Made by a program: the position numbers and the translations under genes
Notes under the pieces: model-generated
Databases searched by the model: none
The model's input: the letters and a program-made list of their open reading frames with translations, nothing else
Told to the model about the DNA's origin: nothing
DNA from: Fimbriiglobus ruber
Lineage (GTDB): Bacteria > Planctomycetota > Planctomycetia > Gemmatales > Gemmataceae
Length of the DNA: 64,000 nucleotides
Assembly: GCF_002197845.1 (NCBI RefSeq)
Contig: NZ_NIDE01000019.1
Coordinates: forward strand, 496,001-560,000
Direction: 5' to 3'
Shown: positions 35,442-44,078 of the stretch, in pieces
Layout of the letters: every line of letters starts with the position of its first letter
Numbering within the stretch: the first letter of the stretch is position 1

Positions 35442-35466
35442 GGACGGCGTTAGTCTTCCGAGGGCG

Positions 35467-35496
35467 TTGACACGATTGGGGCTGCCGACTTATCAT
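35467..35496 (+). promoter_or_regulatory. Sigma-70-type promoter for the metal-efflux operon
   Basis: TTGACA (35467-35472), an 18-base spacer and TATCAT (35491-35496) match the -35 consensus fully and the -10 in 5 of 6. It lies 28 bases before the ATG at 35524. This is the clearest housekeeping-type promoter in the window. No separate operator palindrome was recognised. Confidence 0.65.
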
Positions 35497-35523
35497 GGTT
35501 GTGTTCCACGGGATGCTGCCCAG

Positions 35524-35940
35524 ATGCTTCGGCTCGTTGTTACGGTATTGGTCGGGTTGCCGTTACTGCTCCTGCCGCCGGGCATGTGCATCTGCCGGGT
35601 TACGCCCCAATCGCTCGCCAAATTCGGAACCAGACTCGCTTCCCGTGCGAAGGTTCCCTTTGAAGCCTATTCCGTTTTCGCCGGTGTCACTGCCCAGCCC
35701 ATTCCGGAAAGAGACGACCCCACCGAACACAATCCGGGCTGCCCCGCGATGTTTGGCGTGGCACCGGCCAAACTCACCGCGCCCGACCAGCTGAGTCTCG
35801 ATCCGCCCGCGGCCGCGGCATTTGTCGCCGTCGCGTCGGTGGAAACGAATGTGGACTGGTGCCACACGTCCCTGCCGATCACGTTCGTGCCGATAGCTTC
35901 GCAACCGCTTTATGTGTACCACTGCGCGCTGTTGATCTAA
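35524..35940 (+). CDS. Small exported Cys-containing protein leading a metal-efflux operon
   Basis: I start this 138-aa protein at the ATG at 35524, which opens on a hydrophobic signal or anchor (MLRLVVTVLVGLPLLLLPPG) immediately followed by CIC. The longer open frame overlaps rluB and is not supported. The mature part has scattered Cys and His (EHNPGCPAMFG, DWCHTS, YVYHC), which suits metal binding, but no named family is recognised. It is preceded by a strong promoter-like pair and followed by two RND adaptors and a CusA/CzcA pump, so it is probably the first gene of that operon. A periplasmic metal-handling role is inference from context. Confidence 0.65.
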   Translation: MLRLVVTVLVGLPLLLLPPGMCICRVTPQSLAKFGTRLASRAKVPFEAYSVFAGVTAQPIPERDDPTEHNPGCPAMFGVAPAKLTAPDQLSLDPPAAAAFVAVASVETNVDWCHTSLPITFVPIASQPLYVYHCALLI

Positions 35941-36043
35941 ATCACACCTCGTTTGCAAGTTCTTCTCCTTCCGTCGCACAGTTTTCCCACCTGACCTGAC
36001 CCGCAGTGCCCACCCCTTTGGGGTGCCGACACGAGGTTTGCCG

Positions 36044-37603
36044 ATGGGGTTTGATTCAAACCGCGCCGCGCCGCGCCCGGGAGCGCCGGAGCCGCGACTG
36101 ACCCGGTTATGGGCTCACGCCAGGGGTGCCCTTTCGACCCTGACGGTGACGTCCATGCTCGGCGGGCTCGCGTATTGGGGGCATGCGTCCGAGTGGACTT
36201 TTGCCGTCAGCCCGGTGCCGCCGAAAAGTGATGACAAACCCGTGACCCCGGCCGCGGTCTGGACCACCAAAGTGGTCCAACGACCGGATACATCTGAGGG
36301 TACCGGTCCCTCTTTCTTTGGCGGACCCGTTGAGTCACCAGACGACGTCTGGGGGGCCGTGACCGGGCCGGTGGCCGTGGTCGGGCGGGACTGGCTCCGC
36401 GTACGTACCGCCCTCGCCGTCCGACCGCGGTCGGTAGGCGATACCCCGTGTCTGGCTCGCACGGTCCAGGTCTGTTTCCCCACCGCCGAGGACGCCGAAA
36501 AGATCGGGATCGAGGTGGTACCCGTGGGCCGGGGGGGCGTCGTCGAGGCGATCCCGGCCGCCGGCGTAATCGATTTCGACGTGGCCCGTACCACGCGCTT
36601 ACCGGCTCGTGCGCGGGGCACCGTCCGGGCCGTGTTCAAGGGGCTGGGTGACCGCGTTCGCCCCGGCGACGTTCTCGCCCTGGTCGACGCGGCGGACGTC
36701 GGCAAGGCGAAGGCCGAACTCCTCCAGGCGCTCGTCCAACTCCGGCTCCGCTCACGAATGAAAAACAATCTCGCGGGAGTCGAAGGCGTCGTGTCCGGAC
36801 AACGACAACGCGAAGCCGCCGCGGCGGTGACGGACGCCGAGGTCCGCGTGCGGACGGCGGAGCAGGCGCTGGTGAACCTGGGACTGCCGGCCCGCGCCGA
36901 CGCACTGAAGGAGTTGGATACCGGGGAAGCCATGAAGCGGCTGCGGTTCCTCGGCCTGCCGGACGGGATCACGACGGCCGTCGAATCGACCGGGTCCGCC
37001 AACCTGCTCCCGGTCGTGGCCACGACGTCGGGCACGATCCTCGCCGCCTCCGCGGTCGCCGGCGAAATCACCGACCCGACCCGCCCGCTCTTCACCGTCA
37101 CGGACACCGGCGTCGCCGACGTGACGCTCTTCCTGTCCCCGGCCGACGTCCCACTCGTGCGGCTGGGAATGCCGGTTCACTTCACGCCGGACGGATTGAC
37201 CGACACCTTCGTTGGCACGCTGGCGTGGATCGGTACGGCCGCGGACGAGCGGTCGCGGAGGGTGCCGATCCGCGGCGAATTCGACAACGCCGACGGCCGT
37301 CTCCGAGATTCTGCGTTGGGCTGTGGGAAGGTCGTCCTGCGGACCGAGCCGTTCGCGGTCCTCGTCCCGGCCGACGCCGTGCGAACCGAAGGCGATTGTC
37401 AGTACGTCTTCGTTCGCGACCCGGGTGAGACGGTCGCTTACAGTGCGCGGCCCGTCCTCCTTGGTGCCGCGGACGGCCACGGGAGCGTCGAGGTCATCAC
37501 CGGCGTGAGGCCGGGGGAGTTTGTCGTTACGAAAGGTTCGACCTTCCTGGGCGGCGAACTCCAGACGACTCTGGCGAACCAGTCAACGGGGGGTGGACGT
37601 TGA
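36044..37603 (+). CDS. RND efflux periplasmic adaptor 1 (CusB/CzcB-like, divergent)
   Basis: The ATG at 36044 has GAGG 8 bases upstream (a GTG 21 bases earlier is possible). The 519-aa protein has one N-terminal membrane anchor (TLTVTSMLGGLAYWG). A first barrel strand (GVVEAIPAAGVIDFDVART) leads to the lipoyl half (GTVRAVFKGLGDRVRPGDVL, ALVDAADVGKAKAELLQALV), an alpha-hairpin, and the returning half (NLLPVVATTSGTILAASAVA). The beta-barrel contains IRGEFDNADGRL, and the end has AVLVPADAVRTEGDCQYVFV. A small stem-loop (CACCCC/GGGGTG, 36011-36025) precedes the start. Its stop overlaps the TTG start of the next adaptor (TTGA). Two adaptors in a row may form a mixed ring under the pump. Confidence 0.85.
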   Translation: MGFDSNRAAPRPGAPEPRLTRLWAHARGALSTLTVTSMLGGLAYWGHASEWTFAVSPVPPKSDDKPVTPAAVWTTKVVQRPDTSEGTGPSFFGGPVESPDDVWGAVTGPVAVVGRDWLRVRTALAVRPRSVGDTPCLARTVQVCFPTAEDAEKIGIEVVPVGRGGVVEAIPAAGVIDFDVARTTRLPARARGTVRAVFKGLGDRVRPGDVLALVDAADVGKAKAELLQALVQLRLRSRMKNNLAGVEGVVSGQRQREAAAAVTDAEVRVRTAEQALVNLGLPARADALKELDTGEAMKRLRFLGLPDGITTAVESTGSANLLPVVATTSGTILAASAVAGEITDPTRPLFTVTDTGVADVTLFLSPADVPLVRLGMPVHFTPDGLTDTFVGTLAWIGTAADERSRRVPIRGEFDNADGRLRDSALGCGKVVLRTEPFAVLVPADAVRTEGDCQYVFVRDPGETVAYSARPVLLGAADGHGSVEVITGVRPGEFVVTKGSTFLGGELQTTLANQSTGGGR

Positions 37604-39234
37604 GTACGCATGTCCAACGAGACCGCAGCCAACCTTCCCGAATGGTCCCGACGGCGTCAGCACCGGCCCGGCCTTCCAACCTCTGGCTGCACCGCATCGG
37701 CCGGCTGCTCCGAATCGGAGTCTCGCTCGGCCTGACGGCCCTCTGCGTGGGCGGGGTTGTGTTCGTCGGACTCGCCACCGATTGGGGGGTGCCGCGGCTT
37801 TCCAAGCTAACCGGAGATGACGAACCGGCCGTCAAAGATTGGTGCGCGGAACACGGGGTGCCGGAAGTGTCATGCGTGGAATGCAAGCCGGACTTGCTGC
37901 CGCGCCCCGCGCCCCAGGGTTGGTGCGCCGCCCACGGCGTTTTCGAGTGCCCGATCGAACACCCCGAAGTCGCTCATACCGCTACCCCCACACCGTCTGA
38001 TGGTGCCCGCGAGCGTGCCGAGCGTGCCCTGGCTTACGCCCCCCGGTCGGAAAACAACAGCGCGTGCAAGCTACACGAACGGCGAATCCAATTTCCCTCC
38101 CGGGAGGCGTTCGAGCGGCTCACGATCGGCCTCGCACCGGCTACCCTCGGTCCCGTGTCGGAAGGGGTCGTCGCGCCCGGCGAGGTGAGTTACGACCCGG
38201 TCCGTGTCGCGCGGGTCGGGCCGCGAGCCGCCGGGGTCGTCTGGCGGGCCGATCGTTGGACCGGCGACCGCGTTCGCAGGGGGGACGTCGTGGCCCTCGT
38301 CGACGCCGCCGACATCGGGCACGCCAAGGCCGAGTTCATCCAGGCGATCGTGGCCGAGGATCTCAAGACCAAGATGCGGGACTCGCTCGCGTCGTCGCCC
38401 GGGACCATACTCCGTAAGGACGTGGAGGCGGCCGAGGGGGCGGTCGCGGAAGCTCACGTCCGGCTCGCGCTGGCCGAGCAGGGTTTGCTCAATCTCGGCC
38501 TGGCAGTCCCGCCCGCTTACCGCGCGATTCCCGTGGGCGATCTCGCGGCGAAAATCCAATACCTCGGCATTCCCCAAAGTCTGGTCGGAGACGTGGCGGC
38601 TCACACCCGGTCGAGCAATTTACTGCCCGTGACGGCGCCGTTCGACGGTGTCATCATCTCGCGCTCGACGGGACCGGGCGAGACCGCGGACCCGAAAGGG
38701 GTTCTCTACACGATCGCGGACACGTCGACCGTCTGGCTGACCGCGAACACCCGGCCGGAAGACGCGGACCGGGTGAAAATGGGCCAGCCCGTCAGGTTTC
38801 GCCAACAGGGCCGCCCGGACATCTGGACCGGGACGGTGGCGTGGGTCAGTCCGGTGGTCGATCCGGCGACGCGGACCGTTCCCGTCAGGGTCAGTCTGCC
38901 GAACCCCGACGGCCAGCTCAAGGCCAAGACTTACGGCACGGCCGAGATCATCCAGCGCGACGAGCCTCACGCGCTCCTGGTGCCGTCTGCCGCGGTCCAC
39001 AGCGAAGGCGACTGCCGCGTCGTCTTCGTTCGTGACCGAAACTTTGAGAGTTCTGAGTACAAGGTCTTTCACGTCCGGACCGTTCGCGTTGGAGCGAAAA
39101 CCGAGACCCAGACCGAGATCGCCGCGGGCTTGCTTCCGGGAGAAGTCGTCGCAACCACCGGGAGCGGTGTACTCCGGGCGGAACTCCTCCGGGCGACCAT
39201 TCACGCGGATGAAGAACTAACGACGAAAAGGTAG
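37600..39234 (+). CDS. RND efflux periplasmic adaptor 2 with Cys/His metal-binding motifs, TTG start
   Basis: The start is a TTG in the TTGA overlap with adaptor 1 (an ATG at 37642 is the alternative). The 544-aa protein has an N-terminal anchor (IGVSLGLTALCVGGVVFVGL) and then two copies of a Cys/His motif: DWCAEHGVPEVSCVEC at about 80-95 and GWCAAHGVFECPIEHPE at about 107-123. The adaptor fold follows, with GVVWRADRWTGDRVRRGDVV, the hairpin, NLLPVTAPFDGVIISRSTGP and TADTSTVWL-like barrel strands (LYTIADTSTVWLTAN). WCxEHGVPExxCxxC-type motifs occur in CzcB/CusB-like proteins of this phylum and should bind soft or transition metals before hand-over to the pump. The stop is followed by a 250-base gap with a large inverted repeat before the pump gene. 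Confidence 0.87.
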   Translation: MSTHVQRDRSQPSRMVPTASAPARPSNLWLHRIGRLLRIGVSLGLTALCVGGVVFVGLATDWGVPRLSKLTGDDEPAVKDWCAEHGVPEVSCVECKPDLLPRPAPQGWCAAHGVFECPIEHPEVAHTATPTPSDGARERAERALAYAPRSENNSACKLHERRIQFPSREAFERLTIGLAPATLGPVSEGVVAPGEVSYDPVRVARVGPRAAGVVWRADRWTGDRVRRGDVVALVDAADIGHAKAEFIQAIVAEDLKTKMRDSLASSPGTILRKDVEAAEGAVAEAHVRLALAEQGLLNLGLAVPPAYRAIPVGDLAAKIQYLGIPQSLVGDVAAHTRSSNLLPVTAPFDGVIISRSTGPGETADPKGVLYTIADTSTVWLTANTRPEDADRVKMGQPVRFRQQGRPDIWTGTVAWVSPVVDPATRTVPVRVSLPNPDGQLKAKTYGTAEIIQRDEPHALLVPSAAVHSEGDCRVVFVRDRNFESSEYKVFHVRTVRVGAKTETQTEIAAGLLPGEVVATTGSGVLRAELLRATIHADEELTTKR

Positions 39235-39275
39235 CCTTACGATTGGTCTTGATCGCGGGTCCGTGTCGGCCCCCG

Positions 39276-39427
39276 GTGTCCCCGGGCTCCCGCCCGGGTC
39301 TACGTTCGGTCGCCCCGGAGGGGCGGAAGACCACAAACGGTCCGTGCGGCGGGTCCGTCGCACGAGCGCCGGATTTCCGCCCCTCCGGGGCGGCCTAACG
39401 TAGACCCGGGCGGGAGCCCGGGGACAC
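39276..39427. repeat. Long palindromic element A (53-bp arms)
   Basis: Left arm 39276-39328 and right arm 39375-39427 are reverse complements at 51 of 53 positions, separated by 46 bases. Each arm is itself built of two smaller hairpins, one around CCCGGGCTCCCGCCCGGG and one around CCGCCCCGGAGGGGCGG. It lies between adaptor 2 and the pump gene, inside the likely operon. It is non-coding and shares its layout with the element at 48804-48963. Confidence 0.9.
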
Positions 39428-39530
39428 TGGGCAAACGACGACACCGACCACCGAAGACCGGCTGACGTTCGAGTCGGCCCGACGTGTGATTTCCCGAGCG
39501 TGTTTCGTCCGTTATTTCCGAGACCCCGCC

Positions 39531-42500
39531 GTGCTCAACCGAATCATTGATTTCTCGCTACGGTTCCGCTTTCTGATTTTGCTCGGGGCGGTGGCGTCGG
39601 CCGTGGTCGGTGCCGTCTCACTTCGGTTTCTGGACATCGATGCGTTTCCGGACACGACCCCGGTCCAGGTCCAGGTCAACACCACGGCTCCGGCGTTGGG
39701 GCCGGAAGAAGTCGAGCAGCAGATCACGTTTCCCATCGAACAGGCGCTCGGCGGCCTGGCCAAGTTGCAGGCCGTCCGGTCGGTCTCCAAGCCCGGACTT
39801 TCCCAGGTCGTCATTCTGTTTGAAGACGGGACGGATGTGTACTTCGCGCGACAAATCGTTAACGAGCGGCTGAACAGCGTGGCCTTACCCGCCGGGATCG
39901 ACCGGCCGAAACTGGGGCCCGTCACGACCGGGTTGGGGGAGGTGTTTCACTACGTCGTGTCGCTGAAGGGCGTCGACGTGTCGGCGCTGCCGGAATCCCT
40001 CCAGGTGGAAAAGCTGACCTACCTGCGGACCGTGCAGGACTGGCAGATCCGGCCGAAACTGCGGCCCGTCCCGGGCGTGGCCGAAGTGAACTCCTGGGGT
40101 GGGTTTGAAAAGCAATATCAGGTCCGAGTCAATCCGGACCGCTTGTACAAGTACGGCCTGACGTTCGACCAGACGGTCGAGGCGGTCGCCCGGAACAACA
40201 AAAACGTCGGCGGCGGGAGTATCCGACAAAACAGCCAGTCGTTCATCGTGCAGGGCCAGGGTCGGACGGCGAACGAGGAAGAGATTAGCGACATCGTCGT
40301 AGCCGCGAAGGACGGCGTCCCGGTCCGCGTCCGCGACGTGGCGGTCGTGTCGGTCGGGCACGAGTTGCGACGGGGCTCGGCGACGGCGAACGGCCGCGGC
40401 GAGGTCGTCCTGGGGCTCTGCTTCCTGACGACCGGGGAAAACAGCAAAACCGTCAGTACCGCCTTGCGGCAAAAGCTCGACGAGATCGGCCCGACTCTAC
40501 CGCCGGACGTGGAAGTCCGGGTGGTGTACGACCGCACCGAACTCGTGGACATGGTCATCGACACGGTCCGCAAGAACCTGTTCGAGGGTGGGTTGCTCGT
40601 GGTCGCGGTCTTGTTCGCGTTCCTCGGAAACCTCCGCGCGGCCGCCATCGTCGCCCTGGCAATCCCCCTGTGTATGTTGTTCGCGTTCTCCGGCATGCTC
40701 CGCTTCGGCATCGCGGCCAGTCTACTTAGCCTGGGGGCAATCGACTTTGGGATGGTCGTCGACAGTTCGGTGGTGATGATCGAAAACTGCGTCCGCCGGA
40801 TCGCTCACGAACCCGACCGGCCGAAACTCGATGTCGTCCGCGACGCGGCCGTGGAGGTCCGGCGGCCGACGCTCTTCGGCGAACTCATCATCATGATCGT
40901 CTACCTTCCAATCCTGACGTTGGAGGGGACATCAGGTAAGCTGTTCCGCCCGATGGCCCTGACGGTCCTCTTTGCCTTGGCAGGGAGCATGGTCCTGTCC
41001 ATGACCCTAATGCCGGTCCTGGCCAGTCTCGTGCTGCCGCGGCGAATCCGGGAGACCCAACCGCTCTTGAGCCGTCTGGCCTTACTCGCGTACCGCCCGG
41101 TTCTGAGTTTCAGCATGACGTTCAAGCTGCCGGTCCTCGCGTTCGCCATCTGCTCAATGGTCGTCGCGTTCGGACTCATTGCCCCCAATCTCGGGAGCGA
41201 ATTCATCCCCAAACTCTCCGAAGGGGCAATCGCGGCTAACATCACCCGCCTTCCGGGGACGGACCTGTCGGAATCCAATCGCCTGAACACGATCACGGAA
41301 CGGATGATTCGTGAGGCGTTCCCGGACGAAGTCCGCGACGCCTGGTGCCGGGTCGGGTCGGCCGACGTGGCGACCGACCCAATGGGCATCGAACTGAGCG
41401 ATTTTTACATCATTTTGTACCCCCGCGAGAGATGGAAGAAGGCGAAGACCCAGGCTGAGTTGACGGACCTGATCGAGCGGGAGGTCCGCACGATCCCGGG
41501 GCAGAAGGTTCAATTCTCTCAGCCGATCGAGATGCGGATTGAGGAAATGGAGACCGGCGTCCGGAGCGACCTCGGCGTGAAACTCTACGGTGACGATTAC
41601 AAGATTCTGTTGGCCGAGGCCGCCAAGATCGAGCGCGTGCTGAGCGAAATCCCCGGCAATCGCGGCGTCGCGGTCGAGCAAGTCACCGGGCAGCCGGTCC
41701 TCAAAATCAAGATCAAGCAGGACGAGATCGCCCGGTACGGCATCACCGCCCAGTCCGTGTTGGAGGTGGTCCGGGCGGTGGGCAAGGTCGAGGCCGGGGA
41801 TATCGTCGAAGGGCAAATCCGGGTTCCGCTGGTCGTCAGGTTGGCCGACCGAGATCGAGCCGATCCAACGGCGATCGGGGCCGTCCTGGTCACCACCCCG
41901 GGTGGAGAGCGCGTCCCCCTCTCCCGGCTCGCCACATTGGAGACGACCGAAGGCCCGTCCACGATCAGCCGCGAGTGGGGTCAGCGGCGGATCACGATCA
42001 CGTCCAACGTCCTCGGGCGGGACGTTGGGAGTTTCGTGGCGGAGGTGCGTGAGAAGATGAAGCCGATCGTGGAGAAGTTGCCCAAGGGTCGGTACCACGT
42101 CGAGTACGCCGGGGAATTCGAGAACTACGAGCGGGCTCGCGAGCGATTGTTAATTGTCGTGCCGGCGGGCGTCTTTCTGATATTCCTACTCCTCTGCCTG
42201 ACGTACCACAACGTGGTCGATGCCTTCCGCGTGTTGACCGGGGTGCCCTTCGGTTGGGTGGGTGGGGTACTCGCCTTGTGGGTGAGAGACCTGCCGTTCT
42301 CCATTTCCGCCGCGGTCGGCTTCATTGCCCTGACGGGTGTCGCCGTGTTGGACGACATGATTCTCGTCAGCTACGTCCGGCAACTTCGCCGACAGGGTGT
42401 GCCGGTCGAGGCTGCGCTGCGGGGGGCCGCGATCACCCGACTGCGGCCGGTCCTGATGACCACGCTGGTCGCGAGTTTCGGGTTCCTGCCGATGGCTTTG

Positions 42501-42758
42501 AGTACCAGTCAGGGGGCCGAAGTCCAACGGCCGCTCGCCACGGTGGTGATCGGAGGGGTAATCGGGGCGATGATCATGTCGCTGCTCGTTCTGCGCGTGC
42601 TGTACCTAATATTCGACGCCGCGGCTCACGCGGCCTATTGGGTTTTGGTCCGCGTGTTGCCAGCCCATGAGAAGCTGATCGGCAAAGCGTTGGGCTTGGA
42701 CTTTTCGGACGACGAAGCCGAAGCGGAGAGCGCGGAGCCGACGTTGCCGATCACGTAG
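39531..42758 (+). CDS. Heavy-metal RND efflux pump (CusA/CzcA family)
   Basis: The protein is an HME-type RND pump of about 1,075 aa. I prefer the GTG at 39531, which gives the family start MLNRIIDFSLRFRFLILLGA; an in-frame GTG at 39486 would add 15 atypical residues. Family blocks are DIDAFPDTTPVQVQVNT, TFPIEQALGGLAKLQAVRS, YKYGLTFDQTVEAV and the TM4 proton-relay motif GAIDFGMVVDSSVVMIEN, with both Asp and the Glu kept. GVPVEAALRGAAITRLRPVL and STSQGAEVQRPLATVVIGG also match. Twelve membrane helices and two large periplasmic loops are visible. Metal choice (Cu/Ag or Zn/Co/Cd/Ni) is not settled by motifs I can see. No outer-membrane channel gene is in this operon, so one must be encoded elsewhere. 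Confidence 0.93.
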   Translation: MLNRIIDFSLRFRFLILLGAVASAVVGAVSLRFLDIDAFPDTTPVQVQVNTTAPALGPEEVEQQITFPIEQALGGLAKLQAVRSVSKPGLSQVVILFEDGTDVYFARQIVNERLNSVALPAGIDRPKLGPVTTGLGEVFHYVVSLKGVDVSALPESLQVEKLTYLRTVQDWQIRPKLRPVPGVAEVNSWGGFEKQYQVRVNPDRLYKYGLTFDQTVEAVARNNKNVGGGSIRQNSQSFIVQGQGRTANEEEISDIVVAAKDGVPVRVRDVAVVSVGHELRRGSATANGRGEVVLGLCFLTTGENSKTVSTALRQKLDEIGPTLPPDVEVRVVYDRTELVDMVIDTVRKNLFEGGLLVVAVLFAFLGNLRAAAIVALAIPLCMLFAFSGMLRFGIAASLLSLGAIDFGMVVDSSVVMIENCVRRIAHEPDRPKLDVVRDAAVEVRRPTLFGELIIMIVYLPILTLEGTSGKLFRPMALTVLFALAGSMVLSMTLMPVLASLVLPRRIRETQPLLSRLALLAYRPVLSFSMTFKLPVLAFAICSMVVAFGLIAPNLGSEFIPKLSEGAIAANITRLPGTDLSESNRLNTITERMIREAFPDEVRDAWCRVGSADVATDPMGIELSDFYIILYPRERWKKAKTQAELTDLIEREVRTIPGQKVQFSQPIEMRIEEMETGVRSDLGVKLYGDDYKILLAEAAKIERVLSEIPGNRGVAVEQVTGQPVLKIKIKQDEIARYGITAQSVLEVVRAVGKVEAGDIVEGQIRVPLVVRLADRDRADPTAIGAVLVTTPGGERVPLSRLATLETTEGPSTISREWGQRRITITSNVLGRDVGSFVAEVREKMKPIVEKLPKGRYHVEYAGEFENYERARERLLIVVPAGVFLIFLLLCLTYHNVVDAFRVLTGVPFGWVGGVLALWVRDLPFSISAAVGFIALTGVAVLDDMILVSYVRQLRRQGVPVEAALRGAAITRLRPVLMTTLVASFGFLPMALSTSQGAEVQRPLATVVIGGVIGAMIMSLLVLRVLYLIFDAAAHAAYWVLVRVLPAHEKLIGKALGLDFSDDEAEAESAEPTLPIT

Positions 42759-42802
42759 TGCTTATAATTTTTTCGTCATAATCCAATTGACAATTTTGGT
42801 GT

Positions 42803-42827
42803 GAGTCCCCGGGGAGCCCGGGGACTC
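42803..42827. terminator. Bidirectional stem-loop terminator
   Basis: GAGTCCCCGGG and CCCGGGGACTC form a perfect 11-bp stem with a 3-base loop, between the convergent pump and DUF2252 genes. The plus side continues CATCCTTTAT. Its stem also resembles the outer part of element A. Confidence 0.75.
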
Positions 42828-42837
42828 ATCCTTTATC

Positions 42838-43989
42838 TCAGCGGACGGGGCTGGCGTAAGCTTCGTTAGCGACGGGCTCGGGCTTTTGAGCCGATTTCCG
42901 GATTGAGCGCCGCCACGTTTTCCAATCCTCCTCGATCGCCTTTGCCATGGTCCGGGCCGCTTTCGGGAGCCAATCTTTTGGCCGGTCGTCCAGGTCTTTT
43001 ATGATCGAGGCCGCCGCGTTGGGAGTGCCCAGGTGAACGTTGGCCGTCTCGGCACCCATTGACTGGAAGACGCAGCCCAAATCGTCCGCGTTGATCAAAC
43101 TTTTTAACTCGATCCGAGAACACCGCGGCGCCAGTCGTCGGGTGATCCACGTCGACCCGGCCCGATAAAACGGGTCCGGGCAGCGAACGGCGCGCTTGAC
43201 GATCTCGGCCATCCTTGAGCGGCTGCGGTCGGTTTTCCCCGCGGCCCACGCCGTCGCCGGGGGGACGACGGTTTTCGTTTCCCGGGCGACCCATCCGCCG
43301 TCCCAGTCGACGAGGGCCACGTACCGCGGCTTGCCCAGACTACCCATGCCGACCCGGGACCGTTCGCGGTACTGCGGCGTCAGCCCCTTCGCCGGGAGAT
43401 CGTGCGTCAACGCGGCGACTGCGGCCTCGGGTGGGACGACTTCCGGTTGGTTCAGAACTTTCGTAAACTTCCGCCAGAAGATGACCGGGTCGCGATCGCC
43501 CTGGACCGCCAGCGCACGGAGCTGGGCGTGGCGTTCTTCGAGGACGAACGGCTCGCCGCCGGCCTCCAGGCACGCCCGGTATCCGTCCAGTATCTGTCGG
43601 CAGGCGGCGGAATACTTCGTGTTCAGCGACCCGTCGTTGCGGGCGAACCGGATACTCGCGGCGAGCCGGACGAGGTCGTTCGTGTAGGAGAGTTCGTCCG
43701 CTTCGTCGAAATCGTTCACGCCCCAGACGAGCCGGGCGTCCGTGTCGCGCCACGTGCCGAAGTTTTCGATGTGGAGGTCGCCGACCGCGAGAACCCGCGG
43801 CCCGGCGGCGAGGTCAGCACACAACTCCGACCAGTGTTGGACCCAGCGGTAGTACGTCCCACGAAAAAACGGAAATGCGTCGGTCGGCGCGGCCATTTGC
43901 TGGTGTTTGTAAGTCAAGTCCGCGTCGTGAATCTCACAGAACCGAGCCAACCACAATTCATAACTCGATGTTGCTTCCAAGATGTCCAT
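42838..43989 (-). CDS. DUF2252 family protein
   Basis: The 383-aa protein matches DUF2252. It has FFRGTYYRWVQHW, the conserved VLAVGDLHIENFGTWRDTDA with HxExF, WGVNDFDEADELSYTNDLVR with a DFDE acidic pair, and KSLINADDLGCVFQSMGAET near the end. The fold resembles kinase-like phosphotransferases (HxExF and DFD echoing catalytic and metal loops), but no reaction is established to my knowledge. It begins at the ATG at 43989, 90 bases from the divergent nuclease-like gene. It may share a control region with it; no functional link is clear. Confidence 0.88.
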   Translation of the reverse strand: MDILEATSSYELWLARFCEIHDADLTYKHQQMAAPTDAFPFFRGTYYRWVQHWSELCADLAAGPRVLAVGDLHIENFGTWRDTDARLVWGVNDFDEADELSYTNDLVRLAASIRFARNDGSLNTKYSAACRQILDGYRACLEAGGEPFVLEERHAQLRALAVQGDRDPVIFWRKFTKVLNQPEVVPPEAAVAALTHDLPAKGLTPQYRERSRVGMGSLGKPRYVALVDWDGGWVARETKTVVPPATAWAAGKTDRSRSRMAEIVKRAVRCPDPFYRAGSTWITRRLAPRCSRIELKSLINADDLGCVFQSMGAETANVHLGTPNAAASIIKDLDDRPKDWLPKAARTMAKAIEEDWKTWRRSIRKSAQKPEPVANEAYASPVR

Positions 43990-44078
43990 GACGGTCTACC
44001 GCGAAATGGGTGGGAAACGGGATCACTTTCCCCGTACCAAAATCATATTGTATCTCCTGAACCGATCTAGCTGTTCGG

